A DNA stretch of 64,000 nt from Otatea glauca (Eukaryota > Streptophyta > Magnoliopsida > Poales > Poaceae): assembly GCA_036346275.1 (NCBI GenBank), contig CM070727.1, positions 7,989,760-8,053,759 on the forward strand, written 5' to 3'. The notes below the pieces were generated by a model. That model ran no database searches, had not been told where the DNA came from, and worked only from the letters and a program-made list of their open reading frames with translations. The stretch's first letter is position 1. Every line of letters begins with the position of its first letter. Positions 42,836 through 55,139 of the stretch are shown here, piece by piece. Both the position numbers and the translations under genes were made by a program.

Positions 42836-45080
42836 TCACATTTGGAACCCATCCTGAGATGGCCTGATGCTCACGTCCTGGGAGCCCAGGGACGGGTACG
42901 CCATTTGGGTAACGTCACTGAATGATCCATTCAATGTGTGGGCCATCTGCTGAAGAATTGAAAAGTTTACCAGCATGTTGTGGTTTAGTACATGTTGCCT
43001 TTCTCAACATTTTGGAATCACATGTTTATGCATGATGAAGACGCAAACTTAGAATGGGAATCAGAGAGCCTGAATTTGAGATATCTGTAGAATGTAGCTC
43101 GTCTTTAGAAAAGAAGCTATATTAGGTGTTCAGCTAATTCATTGAACATGGCTAGGTGAATGAATCTATACTGTAGGTCTCAGCCACTATGGTCTAGTAT
43201 AGGTAAATACCTGGACAACAGTTGACTGTTGGGGTATGGTTTTAGGAGCAATTTGTTTTGTTAGATGATAGCTTAAGCTATATCAACGACTACTAGTTGG
43301 AGTAAATATTGTTATGCTCTGAATCAATTGCTGAATAGATGCTAACCTGAGATCCATCTTTTGCACTTAGTTGCGCTTGTATTATTCTTCTGAACACATC
43401 TGGGTTGGCCATGCCAGCGGCACCGCCCTGAATCAGGCCTGGTTGCGATAACTGTAGTTGCGGGTGCATCATTTCTGGGGAGAATCCGATGGAGGATGAA
43501 GGAACCCCACGGAAGCGAAGAATCTGTTGTTACGAGAAAAAAATATGGACACGGTTAGATTCCTTGGACGACAACTGATGGAAGGAAATCGAGGATGCAA
43601 CATGCTAGCATACATCTTTTGAGAGAAGCCCTTCTATGTTGAGGTCAAGCCTCGGGTTTACTGTCGCGAGCTTCATCGATAAGAACTGCAAAATAAAAGG
43701 GAGTGTCAATTAATATCTTGCGGTTTACAGTGAAAACAGTTACTAGAAACACTACTGGGTGTAAATATCTAGTGATTCTACTTATTCAATTCCACATGGC
43801 AACTCGGTTCAAAGCTGAGGTCTAGATTTTCAGACACCTTGGGGGAATATTATTACCTCAACTTGTCTTTGCAGAGACTGAACATAGTTGATGATCTCGT
43901 CAAGCATCACCGCCTTCCCGGTGACCTGAATTCAATTCAAGAAACACACGTTTGTTACATTCGTTATGAGATCAACCGATCAGAAATGCACAACTTCTTC
44001 TTCAGAAAAAACCCACCTTGCTGCAACCGGGAACAAGGTCCTGCAGAAGCTTCATCCTCTCGCTGATCTTCTCCCTTCTCAACTGCACAAATGAGAACAT
44101 TCAGAGTCTCAGCACCACCCATGTCAATTGCACACCGCATCCTACTAAAAGCTGAGACGCCGCTGAAGTGAGCAAATCTATACCCTTTCCGCGAGGCTGT
44201 GGCTGTTGGTTGCCTGCCCACGCCGAGCTCGGACATGAATGTACTCATCCTTCTGCGAATCGGTGGTCTCCTTCGCCCCCTTCCCTTTCGACTTGCCGTT
44301 CGTCGTCGTCGCCGGGCTACTCTCCTCGCCTTTATCTTTGCTGTGGACGCTCTCGTTCGCAGAATCAGCAGGCAAGTTGGAAGACTGAACCTGATCGGCT
44401 CCCATCACCTAAAGCATAAAAACAGTCTTGAACATCAAGTGCTGGACAACCTTATGAAAGGAAAAGAAGCTTAAAAAAGTTTCAGTGATAAGCAAGAACA
44501 GCTTCAGTACCTCGCTAGGCCGTCTCCTCTTCTTGGAGTCTGAACCTTTGGACGAGCAGTCTCCACCGGCTGCCTCCGAGCTCGGCACTTCCTCGTGGCC
44601 GTTCCCGGTGAGCTCTGGCTCGGCCTTCCCGTTGCCGTCCTTCCTGTGATGGTCCAAGAGCGCCTCCGAGGTGCCACTGAAAGCGTTGCTCATGGGCTGA
44701 TCAGCTGCACCGAAGGCACCGGCGCCCATCATGCCGCCGCCGACGAAGCACGACGACCGAACGGCGCGCTCGATGAAGCCGGAGTCCGCTGGGAAATGGC
44801 CGAGGCCCTGCGGGAGGAACCCGGGCACCGGCGCCAAGAACCCCGCGTCCCGCACGGCCGACATGGCGTTGACGTCAGAGAGCGCCATGTTCTGGGACGC
44901 CGTCGACGCCCACAGGCCGGACGCCGCGGCGAAGGAGTCCATCATGGGGGGTTGCTGCTGGGCCGGCGGGCACGAGAAGGCGCTGCTGAATTGGCTCTGC
45001 CACTCCACCGGGATGCCATTGCCGGGGCCAGAGGAGGCATTTCTCTCCATTCCTTTCTCATTGCTCTCGTTCATATCCAT
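42836..45080 (-). CDS. bHLH transcription factor, subfamily XII (bHLH49/62/78-like), 7 exons
   Basis: Exons on the minus strand: 45080-44511, 44408-44184, 44082-44017, 43925-43857, 43685-43614, 43523-43347 and 42946-42836. All are phase 0 with GT-AG introns, and they join to 429 aa. Exon 1 is a low-complexity Gly/Ser/Ala-rich region with a basic KKRRRPSE nuclear-localisation-like run. Exons 2-5 hold the domain: HVRARRGQATNSHSLAER, then LRREKISERMKLLQDLVPGC, the loop, and VMLDEIINYVQSLQRQVEFL. His260, Glu264 and Arg268 give the H-E-R signature of E-box/G-box (CACGTG) binders. The C-terminus ends PSQDGFQM. This matches plant subfamily XII (BEE/CIB-like; bHLH49, 62, 74, 78), involved in growth, light and hormone responses. 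The nuclear protein likely works as a homo- or heterodimer. The exact orthologue needs a tree. Confidence 0.95.
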
Positions 45081-45500
45081 CGATCTTGCTCACGCGGAAA
45101 GCCGAGGCAGGGTGCAGAAGTGGAGTATCCAAGACTACGAATTCCTAGCTGACGACCAAGCAGAAGATGAACAACCGGATCAACGAAGGAATCGGAGAAG
45201 AGAGAGCCTAGAGAAGATGAACTCTGCTTGGCCAGAGCTGTAAGGGCAATGTGATAGGACCACCATGGACCAAGCAAGAACTCTCATTGCAACCTATGGC
45301 CAGATACGGCAAGAAAAGGAAATATGCCCACTGCAGATTCTGATGCTATCTGGTCCGGCGAGAGAGAATAGGAAGAAGAGCTAAGAAAGAGGGAAGAGCA
45401 TAGGCTAGGCTACAGAGTGATGTAGGCAAAGGCTTGTTGCATTTATAGTACTAATACTGCTACTAGATGTTCTTCATTAGTTTGTGTTTGTGTACGTGGT
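45081..45500 (-). promoter_or_regulatory. Leader and core promoter of the bHLH gene
   Basis: On the minus strand a TATA box (ACTATAAATGC, 45441-45451) lies about 360 bases before the ATG, predicting transcription start near 45410 and a leader of roughly 330 bases. The first 200 bases include an A/G-rich stretch. No other motif was checked with confidence. Confidence 0.5.
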
Positions 45501-48400
45501 TAACCACAGAGGCAGGCAGGCAACCGCTTTACTACTAGTCACCACCACCACCACCATGGCTGGTTTTGTTTAACCTTAAGGGGGGTTATTTTTAAGTGAT
45601 GCCTGCTTTATCTTTCTTAATAGCCCTTTAATCATGCTGCTTACCTTTGCTTTTCTTTACTTATCACTTGCTACTTACACAGTCACACATATAACAAGCG
45701 TAAAGAGGAGAGCTCACAGCATAGCATAGCATCCCTGACATTGCCAACTCTCACGGGCATTTGTTTATGCGCTCGGCTGCTCGCTTTCCCAAGGAGCCTG
45801 GCTGTAAATTATGCCCCCCCTTACCCTCCTCTCAGCATTACTTGACTGTCTGCATTTTTAATGCTCGACACGGCCAATTATTTACACGCCATTCATGATC
45901 GGCATGATTAGTTTTGTTGAAGAAAATGATGGTCAACATTAGGAGGGGGTTGCACTCGAGGATTACCCCACAGCAAAGCAATGGCACTTTCAGTTTCATT
46001 TCATGATAGTAGTAGTAGTAGTAGTTTTTTTTGTCCTTTGCTCATTTCCCTCTTCTTCTTTCAGGTCTCGGAACCACGTGATCCCTCTGTTTGCAAATAT
46101 TAAGTTGTCCTACAACATCGATTATACAGAGAGGTTCGATAAGCCAAGAGAAATCGAAAGGAAAGAACAAAGCGAAGATTAGAGTTTTGAAGTTTGATTA
46201 GAGCAGGTTTTACCCAGCTGAGAAAGATGCCCTCCAGAGTTCAGATTCTCCTAATCTCAATCTTTCTTTGCAGTAAATAAATAAAACTATTCGTTAGCCT
46301 CGGGGTTGGGGAACGCTGGAATCTAGCTTTAGATTAGTTAAAGCCTACCACCACCCATGCAATACTTTTATTCACTACAAACACGCTTTTGCCCCCCTTA
46401 AGCTTTTAAATTCGTGCTCAAGAAAAGCGTCAGGAAGGAAGGAAGCTGTGATAAACCTCCCTCTCCATGGCTAACAGCACTGCAAGAAGTGGCCTGCAAG
46501 TTACAAGTTATTCCCTGCCTGCTCTGCTTACCTCCTCTTTACCTTTCTTTCAGTGACTCAGTATGCCCTTCTTGCCTTTTTCCTCCTCATTTGCCTACCA
46601 TTAGTGGCACCCTCACTAAATTGTTCACTCTTAAAGGGGAAGGGTTAGCAAAGAAACCGAATCTTGAGAGAAATGCAAAAGTAAAGATTGGAAAGGATAC
46701 GACTTCAAACTCCCCAGAACATGGACCACAAGCTACTTAGATAACAAGCCTTGATAGATTCCTAGCCCGCCCAAGCTTTTTCATCTTTGAGAAGAAGACC
46801 ATAGCCCCCATAGCCGTAGGGGGCTAGACCTACATATCTCCTTCGCCATCCATGACTCGGTGTCACACTGCGCAAGGCACTCCCTTTTTCCGGTCTTGTG
46901 CACGGCAGCGCTGGCCGGCCTCGGCACAAGGCATTTGCCCGTGCTCCTCCGGCTCGTTCAGTCATTGAGGAATGGAAATGGACCCGACCATCTACCAGAT
47001 TATCTTCTCGTGCATCATTATGCTCGCCAGAAAGGTTGCGGCAGATCTCTGTCTTCTTTTCCAATCATTGTCATACATATTAATATGTACCATATGCTCG
47101 CACATCGAATGCGCCTGCATCAGAACCGGATAACGGGAGAGCAGATCGATTCAGAGCTTGCTGTCAACAGGAGAAGGCAGAGGATGAGCTGAAATAAGAG
47201 CAGCACATTTTTTTTTTCAGGAGAAAAACGAGAGGAAAAACAGTATTGATATGGGTTAGAGTAGACTTCTTGTGTTTAGGTCCTACCTGTCAGCAGCGGG
47301 CCATCCGGTGTGATGAGTGAGGGCAGAGGATTGATTCCTGCAAACAAAACAGCTCCAAGAAATAGCAGCCAAAGAGCTCACAGCAAACAAATGGAACAAT
47401 GTCTGCATGAGATTAGCTGGCAATCGTCTCTTTTGGGGTAAGTCTAAAGCTAAAAAAACACATCCATGTTATAATGAAGATAAGATTTTTGACATCGGAT
47501 TCGTCCCATCTCTCAGACCCTGCTCCCTGTACAGACTGCGCTGCTTAACAAGTTCAGAGCGAATTTTCTTTATTTCACTACAATATAATTGCACACCTGT
47601 CCTTTAAAACTTGGAAATCATCAGAAGAGAATCCAGCAAATGATTTAAGGTTTTGATTCAGAAGAAAGATGGTTTAAGATCAGGAACATAATATATATTG
47701 TTTTGGACTGAACATGATAAGCTTCCTCAAAGTAAAAGAGCGATCAAATCAAATCCACCATGCCTATCATAATTTGTACTACATGCTAAAAAAGCTTGTG
47801 CAAACATTTATTAGAAAGATGTATCGAGAAGCAATGAACACAATAGCAGTCTTAATGGGATCATTACCAAGAATTAATGATTAGAGTTGAACATGGATGA
47901 TTCAATTACATTACAAGTTGACACATAGTATCCCTGCATTGTGAGCACACCTGTGTTAATTCAGCATTCGGTTCCCATGTGCTAGGGTACAGGATCTCTA
48001 ATTGTGCTTAGGAAAGCGTATGTTACACCTTTCTGTAAAACCATAAACAAAGCACAGTCCATGGCAAAGCCAGCTGCACGCGAGATGCAAGTGAGTATAT
48101 TTTTGGTAAAGGTCTATATTAGGTGAAACCTTCTTGTGGGCTATGATCATCCAAACCAAGCATCCAAAATTAATGATTATTCTAAACCCTAATTATGCAT
48201 TATGCCGTACGCTAATGGTCTTATTATTCTCCACGAGCAGTGATTAGAGCTGTAAACTAGGGCCTAGGCTGCAAAAATACATATCTGAGGAACACTAAAG
48301 AACTTCCCGCAAGTGGGAAAATAAACTAATAGAGCTGACGAGGGCAGCAGGCACCTTATTTTGTCAAGGCCAACCTGTTAATGATTGGCATGGAATGGGG
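45501..48400. other. Intergenic DNA between the bHLH and PPR genes, part 1
   Basis: Holds simple repeats: (CAC)n at 45541-45554 and a (GTA)n run at about 46008-46022. Short ORFs (46414-46740, 46762-47192) have no recognisable domain. The 46790-46930 stretch looks somewhat unlike its neighbours in composition, but I could not assign a source. No gene is supported. Confidence 0.35.
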
Positions 48401-48419
48401 CATTTCTAGTTTTCTACTA

Positions 48420-48775
48420 TATGTCAAATAACATTTTGTTGGTGTTGTTGTATAACAACGTTGTACAACAACAACTAAACCTTTTGTCCAGAAATCCAAT
48501 AAAGGTCAATAAAACCCTTAAACCTTCGATCTTAGGTCATGATTTCGATATGTGGATCGTTAACTTCCATGCACTCTTATCCAACGCCAAATCTTTGTGA
48601 ACGTGCCAATCTTGCAAGTCTCTTTTAACCGTTTCCTCCCACGTCAGTCTCGGTCGACCTATGTCTCTTTTTATGTTTTCGCGACGACTTAAAATTCTAC
48701 TATGCACCGGTGCCTCAAGAGGCATCCGTTGAAGATGTCCAAACCATCTCCATTGGTTGTTGTTGTATCACATAA
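48420..48775 (-). mobile_element. LINE remnant (3' end of reverse-transcriptase ORF2)
   Basis: On the minus strand 48725-48537 reads PLEAPVHSRIL, then GRPRLTWEETVKRDLQDWHV and LALDKSAWKLTIH. This is the usual C-terminal tail of plant LINE polyproteins, including the GRP...TW...V.RDL and D...W motifs. A TTG-rich end (rc of 48440-48475) follows, as in RTE-type LINEs. Only this 3' piece remains, so it is a 5'-truncated dead copy. Confidence 0.7.
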
Positions 48776-48889
48776 CATTTTATGTGTGTGCATATGCATA
48801 TGCGTGCGTCTGTGTTGCCTTGTGTTTGAAGAAAAAAAAACAATTTATAGTCATAATGTACCCGATCTGGTTACTAACTAGTGCCGTCT

Positions 48890-49070
48890 TTGTATTTCTG
48901 ATGCTTAATTCAATGTAGAGTGGTGCTTCAATGCTTTTCCTTTCAATACAAGTTGCACAAATCTTGAAACAAGCGAATAGGTAAGTAATCACCGTCTACC
49001 ATTCATTCATACTTTAATATTTATGTAACTGCCAAAAGGAAAAACATGGAAGCACCTCCCTTCAATGTAT
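48890..49070. repeat. Dispersed repeat, copy 1 (partner near 58600-58750)
   Basis: CAATACAAGTTGCA(C/T)AAATC, AAGTAATCACC(G/A)TCTAC and TTCATTCATACTTTAATATTT are shared in the same order and orientation with 58610-58745. Similar words appear more weakly around 56400-56470. Probably a MITE of Stowaway type whose ends I could not fix. Confidence 0.6.
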
Positions 49071-50675
49071 CAAACAACTAGAATGTATACTACCCTATTG
49101 AATGAGTGCGGCTGTCACATAGAACTACTCAGTTTTGCTTCCTCTTCTCTGAAAGTTAAGTCAGGCTCTTACTAATGTCATAAGATTCTGTTTTACATGG
49201 GACAGGGTTGATTAAACTGAAATTTTGTGCAGTCTCTCTTACCCTGGTGCTATCTCTAAAGCAGTAGCAAACATCACATCGTGTGAAGATTGCGCATGAT
49301 GCTTTACATCCTTCCTCTTTACCATGATGATGTCCTTACCAAATGTCATGTAAAGATGCAAATACTCATTTTTTTTTTTTAAAAAAAGAGCACAAACATT
49401 CAAATTTGGATTCTGTAAACTTTAAGCTTCTTTCATTTACTGGGTTTGATGCAACCGTTTCACTAGCAATTACAACTCGTCTTCAAGAATTTGAATCAGA
49501 CATCACCCATTACATAAGCTTGCAAATGCCCAATAAGCGTGCATTTGCATCAAAGGTGTCGCTTGTCTTTATGTTCAGAGGCTTCTACATCCACCAGACC
49601 ACCAGGCAGTAATAACAACAGCACGGTGGAAGTGATTACTCCTGCCCAACAATGTTGATCTTTGTCCTCATCACCAATCGCACTCTACTTTTGTTCATGA
49701 ATTTAATAATTACTACCATTTCTTGTGCAGAACGCTTCATGTCTCTTTCGAAATCAACACCACCAGGCAGCTAGGGAAACAACAACACTAGCAGTACTAG
49801 TGGGTAATTGCTCTCCCAGGAATATAAGATTTCTAGTACATGAATTTCTGAGGCCCTAAAGCACAGTTAAGGAAGAACACAACAGCAGGTTAAATTTATC
49901 AATTGGGCCTTTGCCAAAGAATGTGAAACGTAAAGCCCATGGGACACTGTGCTATACAGTGCTCTATTACTAGATGTCTTTCAAGTACAATGTTGTTACT
50001 TCCAAGACCTTTTTTGTGATACCATTAACCTGTTAAATTTCAAATTTTCAATAACATGTTCAGGCAGATGAATCTAACATGTGCAGAGAAAAATAGCATA
50101 AAGGCTAGTGGATTCTGTGAAGATATAGATGTACAAACAAGGTCTCCATTGACAGGCGGAAACTAAAATTAACCCTACTTCACAAGGAAAGTAGAAGGCC
50201 TAGTTGGCCCTGTCACCGATGATTTTCTCTCTCAAATGTAAGTTCGTATGAAGCTGTCGTCCTCGACTGTATGATGACAGTAAGTACACTAGGAAAAACA
50301 GCATTAAGTATGTATCAGGTTCTTGATGATGCCTAGTCCCTACCATATGAAAGGAGCTAAATTTATCTGAATTTAATGGCACTTTTGCATAGGATATACA
50401 TCTCAGATTCATGTTCAGTTTTGAATCATGGAGGCTGAAAAGAACAATAATTAGGTTTCAAGTTGCAGAGACACAAGAGGGTGGTAATCATGCTGTTGGT
50501 TTAAGGGTACCTTAGCATTTATTAGACATGAAATGAAGTCATGTGCCTCATGGCATATATAGAAATCTTCTCAAATGGACAATTATAACCATCACCAAAA
50601 CTTTTTCTAACATTCTATAGATTTTTGTATTACAAATAAAAAGGAAAGGAACAGATTGGCAGAATAACCGAAATT
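49071..50675. other. Intergenic DNA between bHLH and PPR genes, part 2
   Basis: Downstream side of the minus-strand PPR gene. It contains poly(T)/poly(A) near 49370-49387 and ordinary AT-rich sequence. The few hundred bases next to 50676 should hold the PPR 3' UTR. No gene or element identified. Confidence 0.35.
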
Positions 50676-52433
50676 TTACCAGTAATCTCCGCAAGAACAA
50701 GACCCTTCTCTGAAACGATGAAATCGATTTGCATCCCTAACAATTATGCACCTCCCATAAACCTTGCTTAGAAGTTTTATGGCATCATGACAATCTCCGC
50801 AAACCCGGAGGTTCTTTACTACCCTAATAGGTGTGCCAGGCGCAGTGCTAATTAGCCCAAAGGCAATTGCAAGCCTCTCGCTGTGAAGAGCAAGTGAACT
50901 CTCTTTCACATCCTCATCGTCAATGTTTAGCAGCACTTGCGAAGTGTCTGGAGCATATCCCACAATTTTCAACTGCTGACACATCTCACTTAGCATATCA
51001 TATATATCCTTCTTCCTTGAGTGATTGTTATCTCCGGAAATGAACTCATGAATCACACCATCAAGTTCTATTGAGCTGCTCCCAGGTACCTTCTTCACTC
51101 CACGATCCAACATCAGCTTCCTCACCTTATGCACTCCTTTCCAGTTGCCCTCTAGCGCATATATGTTGGATAGCAACACATACCCTGCGTGATCATTTGG
51201 TGCAGCCTCAATAAGCCTATGGCCTGCCTTCTTTCCCAACTCGAAGTTATTGTGAGTTCTACAGGCACCCACTAGGGCCTTCCACATGGCAGCATCTGGC
51301 TCCATTGGTATCATCTGGATCCTCTTCTCAGCCTTCTCAAACAGCCCCGCGCGGCAGAATAGATCCACCATGCAGCCATAATGGGCAATGTCAGGCTCAA
51401 TACCATAAACATCGATCATTCTCTCGAAACACCTTGCACCTTCCTCGACAAACCCCCCGTGGCTACAAGCATTCAGAACACTGTTAAAAGTAATCTTGTT
51501 AGGCACAGACCCTGCTGACTCCATTCTAGCAAAAAGCACCAGAGCTCTCTCACTGCAGCCATTTGCCGTGAAACCTGCTAACATCGCATTCCAAGTATCC
51601 ACGCTCCTCGTTGCACTGGAATTCTCAAACACATGAACTGCACCCTCAATGAAACCACACTTTGAGTACATGTTTATGAGAGCTGAACTCAACTTCTCGT
51701 CGACCTCAACCCCTTTCCTGCAAACATATGCATGTGCCCAGAGCCCCTGCGCAAGCGCTCCCAAGTACGCAATTGCCGAGATGACGCTCACCAACGTCAC
51801 CCTATCAGGTTGGCAATTCCGGCTCGCCAGCATCTCCCGGAACACCGCGATTCCCTCCTCATACTCCCCGTTCACAACGCACCACGCAATGACTGTGTTC
51901 CAAGAGACCGAGTCCCGGGCTGGCATCTGCGCGAAGAACTCCCAGAGCGCGTCAGCGTCCCCACCCTCCGCGTACCCGCGCAGCAGGCAGTTCCACGCGA
52001 CCATGTCGTCCTCGGGCCCGCCGTCGAACGTCTTGCGCGCGTCGAAGAGCATCCCGCAGACGGCGTAGGCGTGGATGAGCCCGTTCCGCACGCGGCGATG
52101 GGACGCGACCCCGCGCTTGGCGGCGTGCGCGTGGAGCTGCGCGGCGGCGGGGTGGTCCCGCTCTCGCGCGCAGCGCCCCAGCGCGAGCGCGTACGCCGCG
52201 GGGTCAGCGTCGGCGCCGGAGCGGAGCAGGTGGTCGAACAGGCGGAGCGCGAGGTGGGGGTTGAGCCGCATGCGCGCGGTGTACGACGCCGCGAGGGAAG
52301 CCGCTTGCGTTTGGGCGTCGCATGGCGGCGGTCGCGGTTGCGGCGCCGGCGGCAGCTGTTGCCGTTGCGGCTTCGTAGCCGCGGCGAGCGTGGTGGAGGT
52401 CAGGAGGAAGGGCACAGTACTGGGGGGAGGCAT
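50676..52433 (-). CDS. PLS-class pentatricopeptide repeat protein with E and DYW domains
   Basis: Intronless, 585 aa from the ATG at 52433-52431. The frame is open further upstream to 52625, but there is no earlier ATG in it, so this start is preferred. A Pro/Gln/Ala-rich N-terminus of about 60 residues may be an organelle transit peptide. PPR motifs run from about residue 70 to 400, with typical words RNGLIHAYAVCG, DMVAWNCLLRGYAE, DSVSWNTVIAW, SSALINMYSKCG and DTWNAMLAGFTANG. The E/E+ region includes MWKALVGACRTHNN and VPGSSSIELDG. The DYW domain has the deaminase HSE motif, KNLRVCGDCHDAIK with the CxxC zinc pair, and ends CSCGDYW at the stop. DYW proteins carry out sequence-specific C-to-U RNA editing in chloroplasts or mitochondria. 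All expected catalytic residues are present. GC content is high at the 5' end, as in grass genes. Confidence 0.95.
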   Translation of the reverse strand: MPPPSTVPFLLTSTTLAAATKPQRQQLPPAPQPRPPPCDAQTQAASLAASYTARMRLNPHLALRLFDHLLRSGADADPAAYALALGRCARERDHPAAAQLHAHAAKRGVASHRRVRNGLIHAYAVCGMLFDARKTFDGGPEDDMVAWNCLLRGYAEGGDADALWEFFAQMPARDSVSWNTVIAWCVVNGEYEEGIAVFREMLASRNCQPDRVTLVSVISAIAYLGALAQGLWAHAYVCRKGVEVDEKLSSALINMYSKCGFIEGAVHVFENSSATRSVDTWNAMLAGFTANGCSERALVLFARMESAGSVPNKITFNSVLNACSHGGFVEEGARCFERMIDVYGIEPDIAHYGCMVDLFCRAGLFEKAEKRIQMIPMEPDAAMWKALVGACRTHNNFELGKKAGHRLIEAAPNDHAGYVLLSNIYALEGNWKGVHKVRKLMLDRGVKKVPGSSSIELDGVIHEFISGDNNHSRKKDIYDMLSEMCQQLKIVGYAPDTSQVLLNIDDEDVKESSLALHSERLAIAFGLISTAPGTPIRVVKNLRVCGDCHDAIKLLSKVYGRCIIVRDANRFHRFREGSCSCGDYW

Positions 52434-52825
52434 CACTCGCGGCGGCAACTGCGGAGACCGGCGCGGCAGAACAGAAGCGCGCGCGCGGCCGGGGAGCGCA
52501 CGGCACGACACCACACCACAGTACCACACCAGGAGAGGCCGCCGTGCCCGTGCGCGCACCGGTTCAGCGACGCGACAGTGGATCAGGCGTAGTCGTGTGG
52601 ACGTGGCATCCCCGGCCCACGTCAACTTTTCGAGGAAAAACTAGGCCTAATTGTGCTAGGCCCAACAGCAGCTTGAGATGTCCCGTGCTGGGTTTAGCCT
52701 GCAGCCGGTACAGAATGGTCAGTGTAGCAGTGACAAATGCAGCGGATGGGCCTAGATCGAGGGGGAAAATAGAGATCAGCGCAGGACGGAACGCAATGGT
52801 CTTACGACCCCTTTAGCACGACTTA
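52434..52825 (-). promoter_or_regulatory. PPR leader and upstream region
   Basis: GC-rich leader and promoter DNA of the minus-strand PPR gene. No TATA box was found, which is usual for PPR genes. Overlapping ORFs on both strands reflect the GC content. Confidence 0.35.
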
Positions 52826-53510
52826 AGACATGTTTGTTTCCGTTTAGGTTTTTTAGTTTTTGGCTTAAAGCTAGTTTTTTTTGGCTTAACAAGTTTTTAA
52901 ACAGTTTTCTTTTAAGCCAAGACATATTGTTTAGTATTCTGGCGTTTTGATGGGTTGTATGGTGTAGCTTATTACTAGAAAGTTTGAAATACCCTTTAAG
53001 GGTTGTAAGGACTTTTCTTATGTACTGATTTATCTAATACAAATGTTTCATACTTTTTTTACCGAATGTCGTATTGAAAAATATAGATTAATCTTGAGAT
53101 CAAACTTCATTCTGAGCATAATTATTTATCAACTTGATTCGGGTCGGCGGAGAAGGAAGGATGCCGAGGACGGCGGAGGAGGGAGGAGGTCAGGGACGGC
53201 AGCGACCGGAGCGGGGGAAAAGGCATGTCGCACAGGGGAGCGAGAGAAGACGAGGAGAAATGAAGAGATGTGAGAAGGATTATTGAGTTTATATATGATG
53301 TCATTTGGTGGGTAATTTTGGAGACTTACAGTGGCAAAGGGCTATTTCATCCTAAAAAAACCCAAAAAAGCACCTCCCACCTGGCTTTTGGCTTATAGTT
53401 ATATAGAGACTTTTGCTTTTTTTAAGCCCAGTTTAAAAGTCAGCTGTTTGTTTCGGCTTTAGCTTTTCTTCTTTTTAGCCAATGAAAAAGCCGAAACAAA
53501 CGGAGCTTTA
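52826..53510. mobile_element. Probable MITE with AAACAAAC-type ends
   Basis: The left end (TGTTTGTTTCCGTTTAGG, from 52831) and the right end (GCCGAAACAAACGGAGC, to about 53506) are inverted relatives, with AAAAGC/GCTTTT words repeated inside both arms. The centre (53135-53270) is a GC- and GA-rich insert. No target-site duplication was confirmed. Confidence 0.5.
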
Positions 53511-55130
53511 GGCTTACGCAAAAAGCTAGCTTTTAACCGACTGTTTTGAAAATTCATTTTTCAAAATTTTCTCTTCCCTTTATAAATAGGTTTAAACTTA
53601 GGTAAAAAATTAAATTAAAAGTCAATTGTTTGATACAGCTTATAATTTCTTATAGAGAAAAGCCAGTTCAGAAAGACCTCCGTCGCTAAACTCATGTCAC
53701 ATTTAAACTAAGTTGAAAGGTGTGTATTAGTTGACTCTAGCGGATCGTGGAATCCTAGTTCTTCCGTGCCACATAGGCTGGTGTGTTCTAGTTCAGATAA
53801 AACATAGAATGCTGTGTGCATTTCACGTTATAAGATCTTATTTTTATAAAGGTTAAAATCCTGACTCACTCGCGTGGACGACCCCTAACCTTACGTCACT
53901 CGACAGCGAGAGGACGTGGTCCCCACCACTCTCACGGCTACAAATAATGGTTCGTGTCACCAATATATAGGCTTGGTTCGTCTTAACCCCACATGTCAGT
54001 GGCCAGTTTATTTCATGATATTACTTAACCTGTAGCGGAGCGAGAGAAGGATTTGATGTTGATACGGTGATTAGTTTAAACGACGAGAGTGCAACATGGT
54101 TGGGTTCTTACCCCTTGATTAGTGCAAGACTGGGTCCCCATGCCCTAATGGCATTCATTATCCCCATCATATATCCACATTGCTGCTAGTGCGTGACGAA
54201 CTTAGCTTAATTAGTTGATTACTTAATTAAAAGTAGGTACGTAAGCAACTTTTAACATGCGTGCCAATGTTTTTTGCATCTCCTTGGATGACCAACTTGC
54301 ATGCCATTGTTTACTTAATCGTAAGGTTTGGTTAATTCAGAATCATCAGGTATTCTTGTCACCTATATATGTACGTATGCTACTGTAATTGTGTCACTAT
54401 ATTTTTTATATTTTTGTAGTAATTAGCTGCTTGTAATATTTATATGGTGTCACAGCATTACAGTACTCTACGTCAGAATTTTATATTTTGCAATCTTTCT
54501 GCTTGAAGTTTGAACTGGGGCAATCGGCAAGTACATCAAACATAACTGTTAGATTTAATCAACACTTTCAAAGATTTTCAAGGAGATTTTATTGCATCAT
54601 CTTTGTGTTGCTTAATTAGGTTTGCTAATAGAGATGCGTATAAGAGCGAGGGGTTAGGGCTTATCCACATCAGCCAATGAGAGGAGAGGTTTTTGGAGGC
54701 AAGTATGCAACCCAATCAGACTCATCTAAACTGGCAATAATTTAAGGAGATGTGAAAACGAGCTATGCTTTATGCCAAGAAAGAAATCTTTGTGCGCAGC
54801 GATGAGAAAGAGTAAATTTTACAAAACTAAATGTTTATTGTACAAACTACTAAAAAATTATAGGTTTTAGTAGAACTTATATCGTAAAACTAAATATTTT
54901 AAAATTGACTATTTCTTATAATATGTCTGGACTCACGTGCAGGCAAACACGCCTAAACTGTTTCATTTTCGGACACATGTGTAAGCACGCTGCTACAGGA
55001 CTACTAGCATCTTGCCTGGGGACCGGCCGGTGTGAATGTGATGCACTGACATCAAGAATCTCAAAGTGGATTAATTAACCGCTGCAGGCGTGTGATTAAC
55101 AAATAAAGAAAAACGGTGGTTACTGCTCGT
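53511..55130. other. Gene-free AT-rich DNA
   Basis: No ORF above background, no RNA gene recognised. It contains AAAAGC-type words similar to the neighbouring MITE up to 53680, then unremarkable sequence. Confidence 0.35.
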
Positions 55131-55139
55131 TGGGTTTCT

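Noticed and set aside
46762..47192. Possible organelle-derived insertion or small gene
   Set aside because: Composition looks slightly foreign, but I could not match it to any organelle gene and no ORF is convincing.
51732..52592. 286-codon open frame antisense to the PPR gene
   Set aside because: The opposite strand carries a complete PPR-DYW protein with all expected motifs; this frame is a GC-driven shadow.
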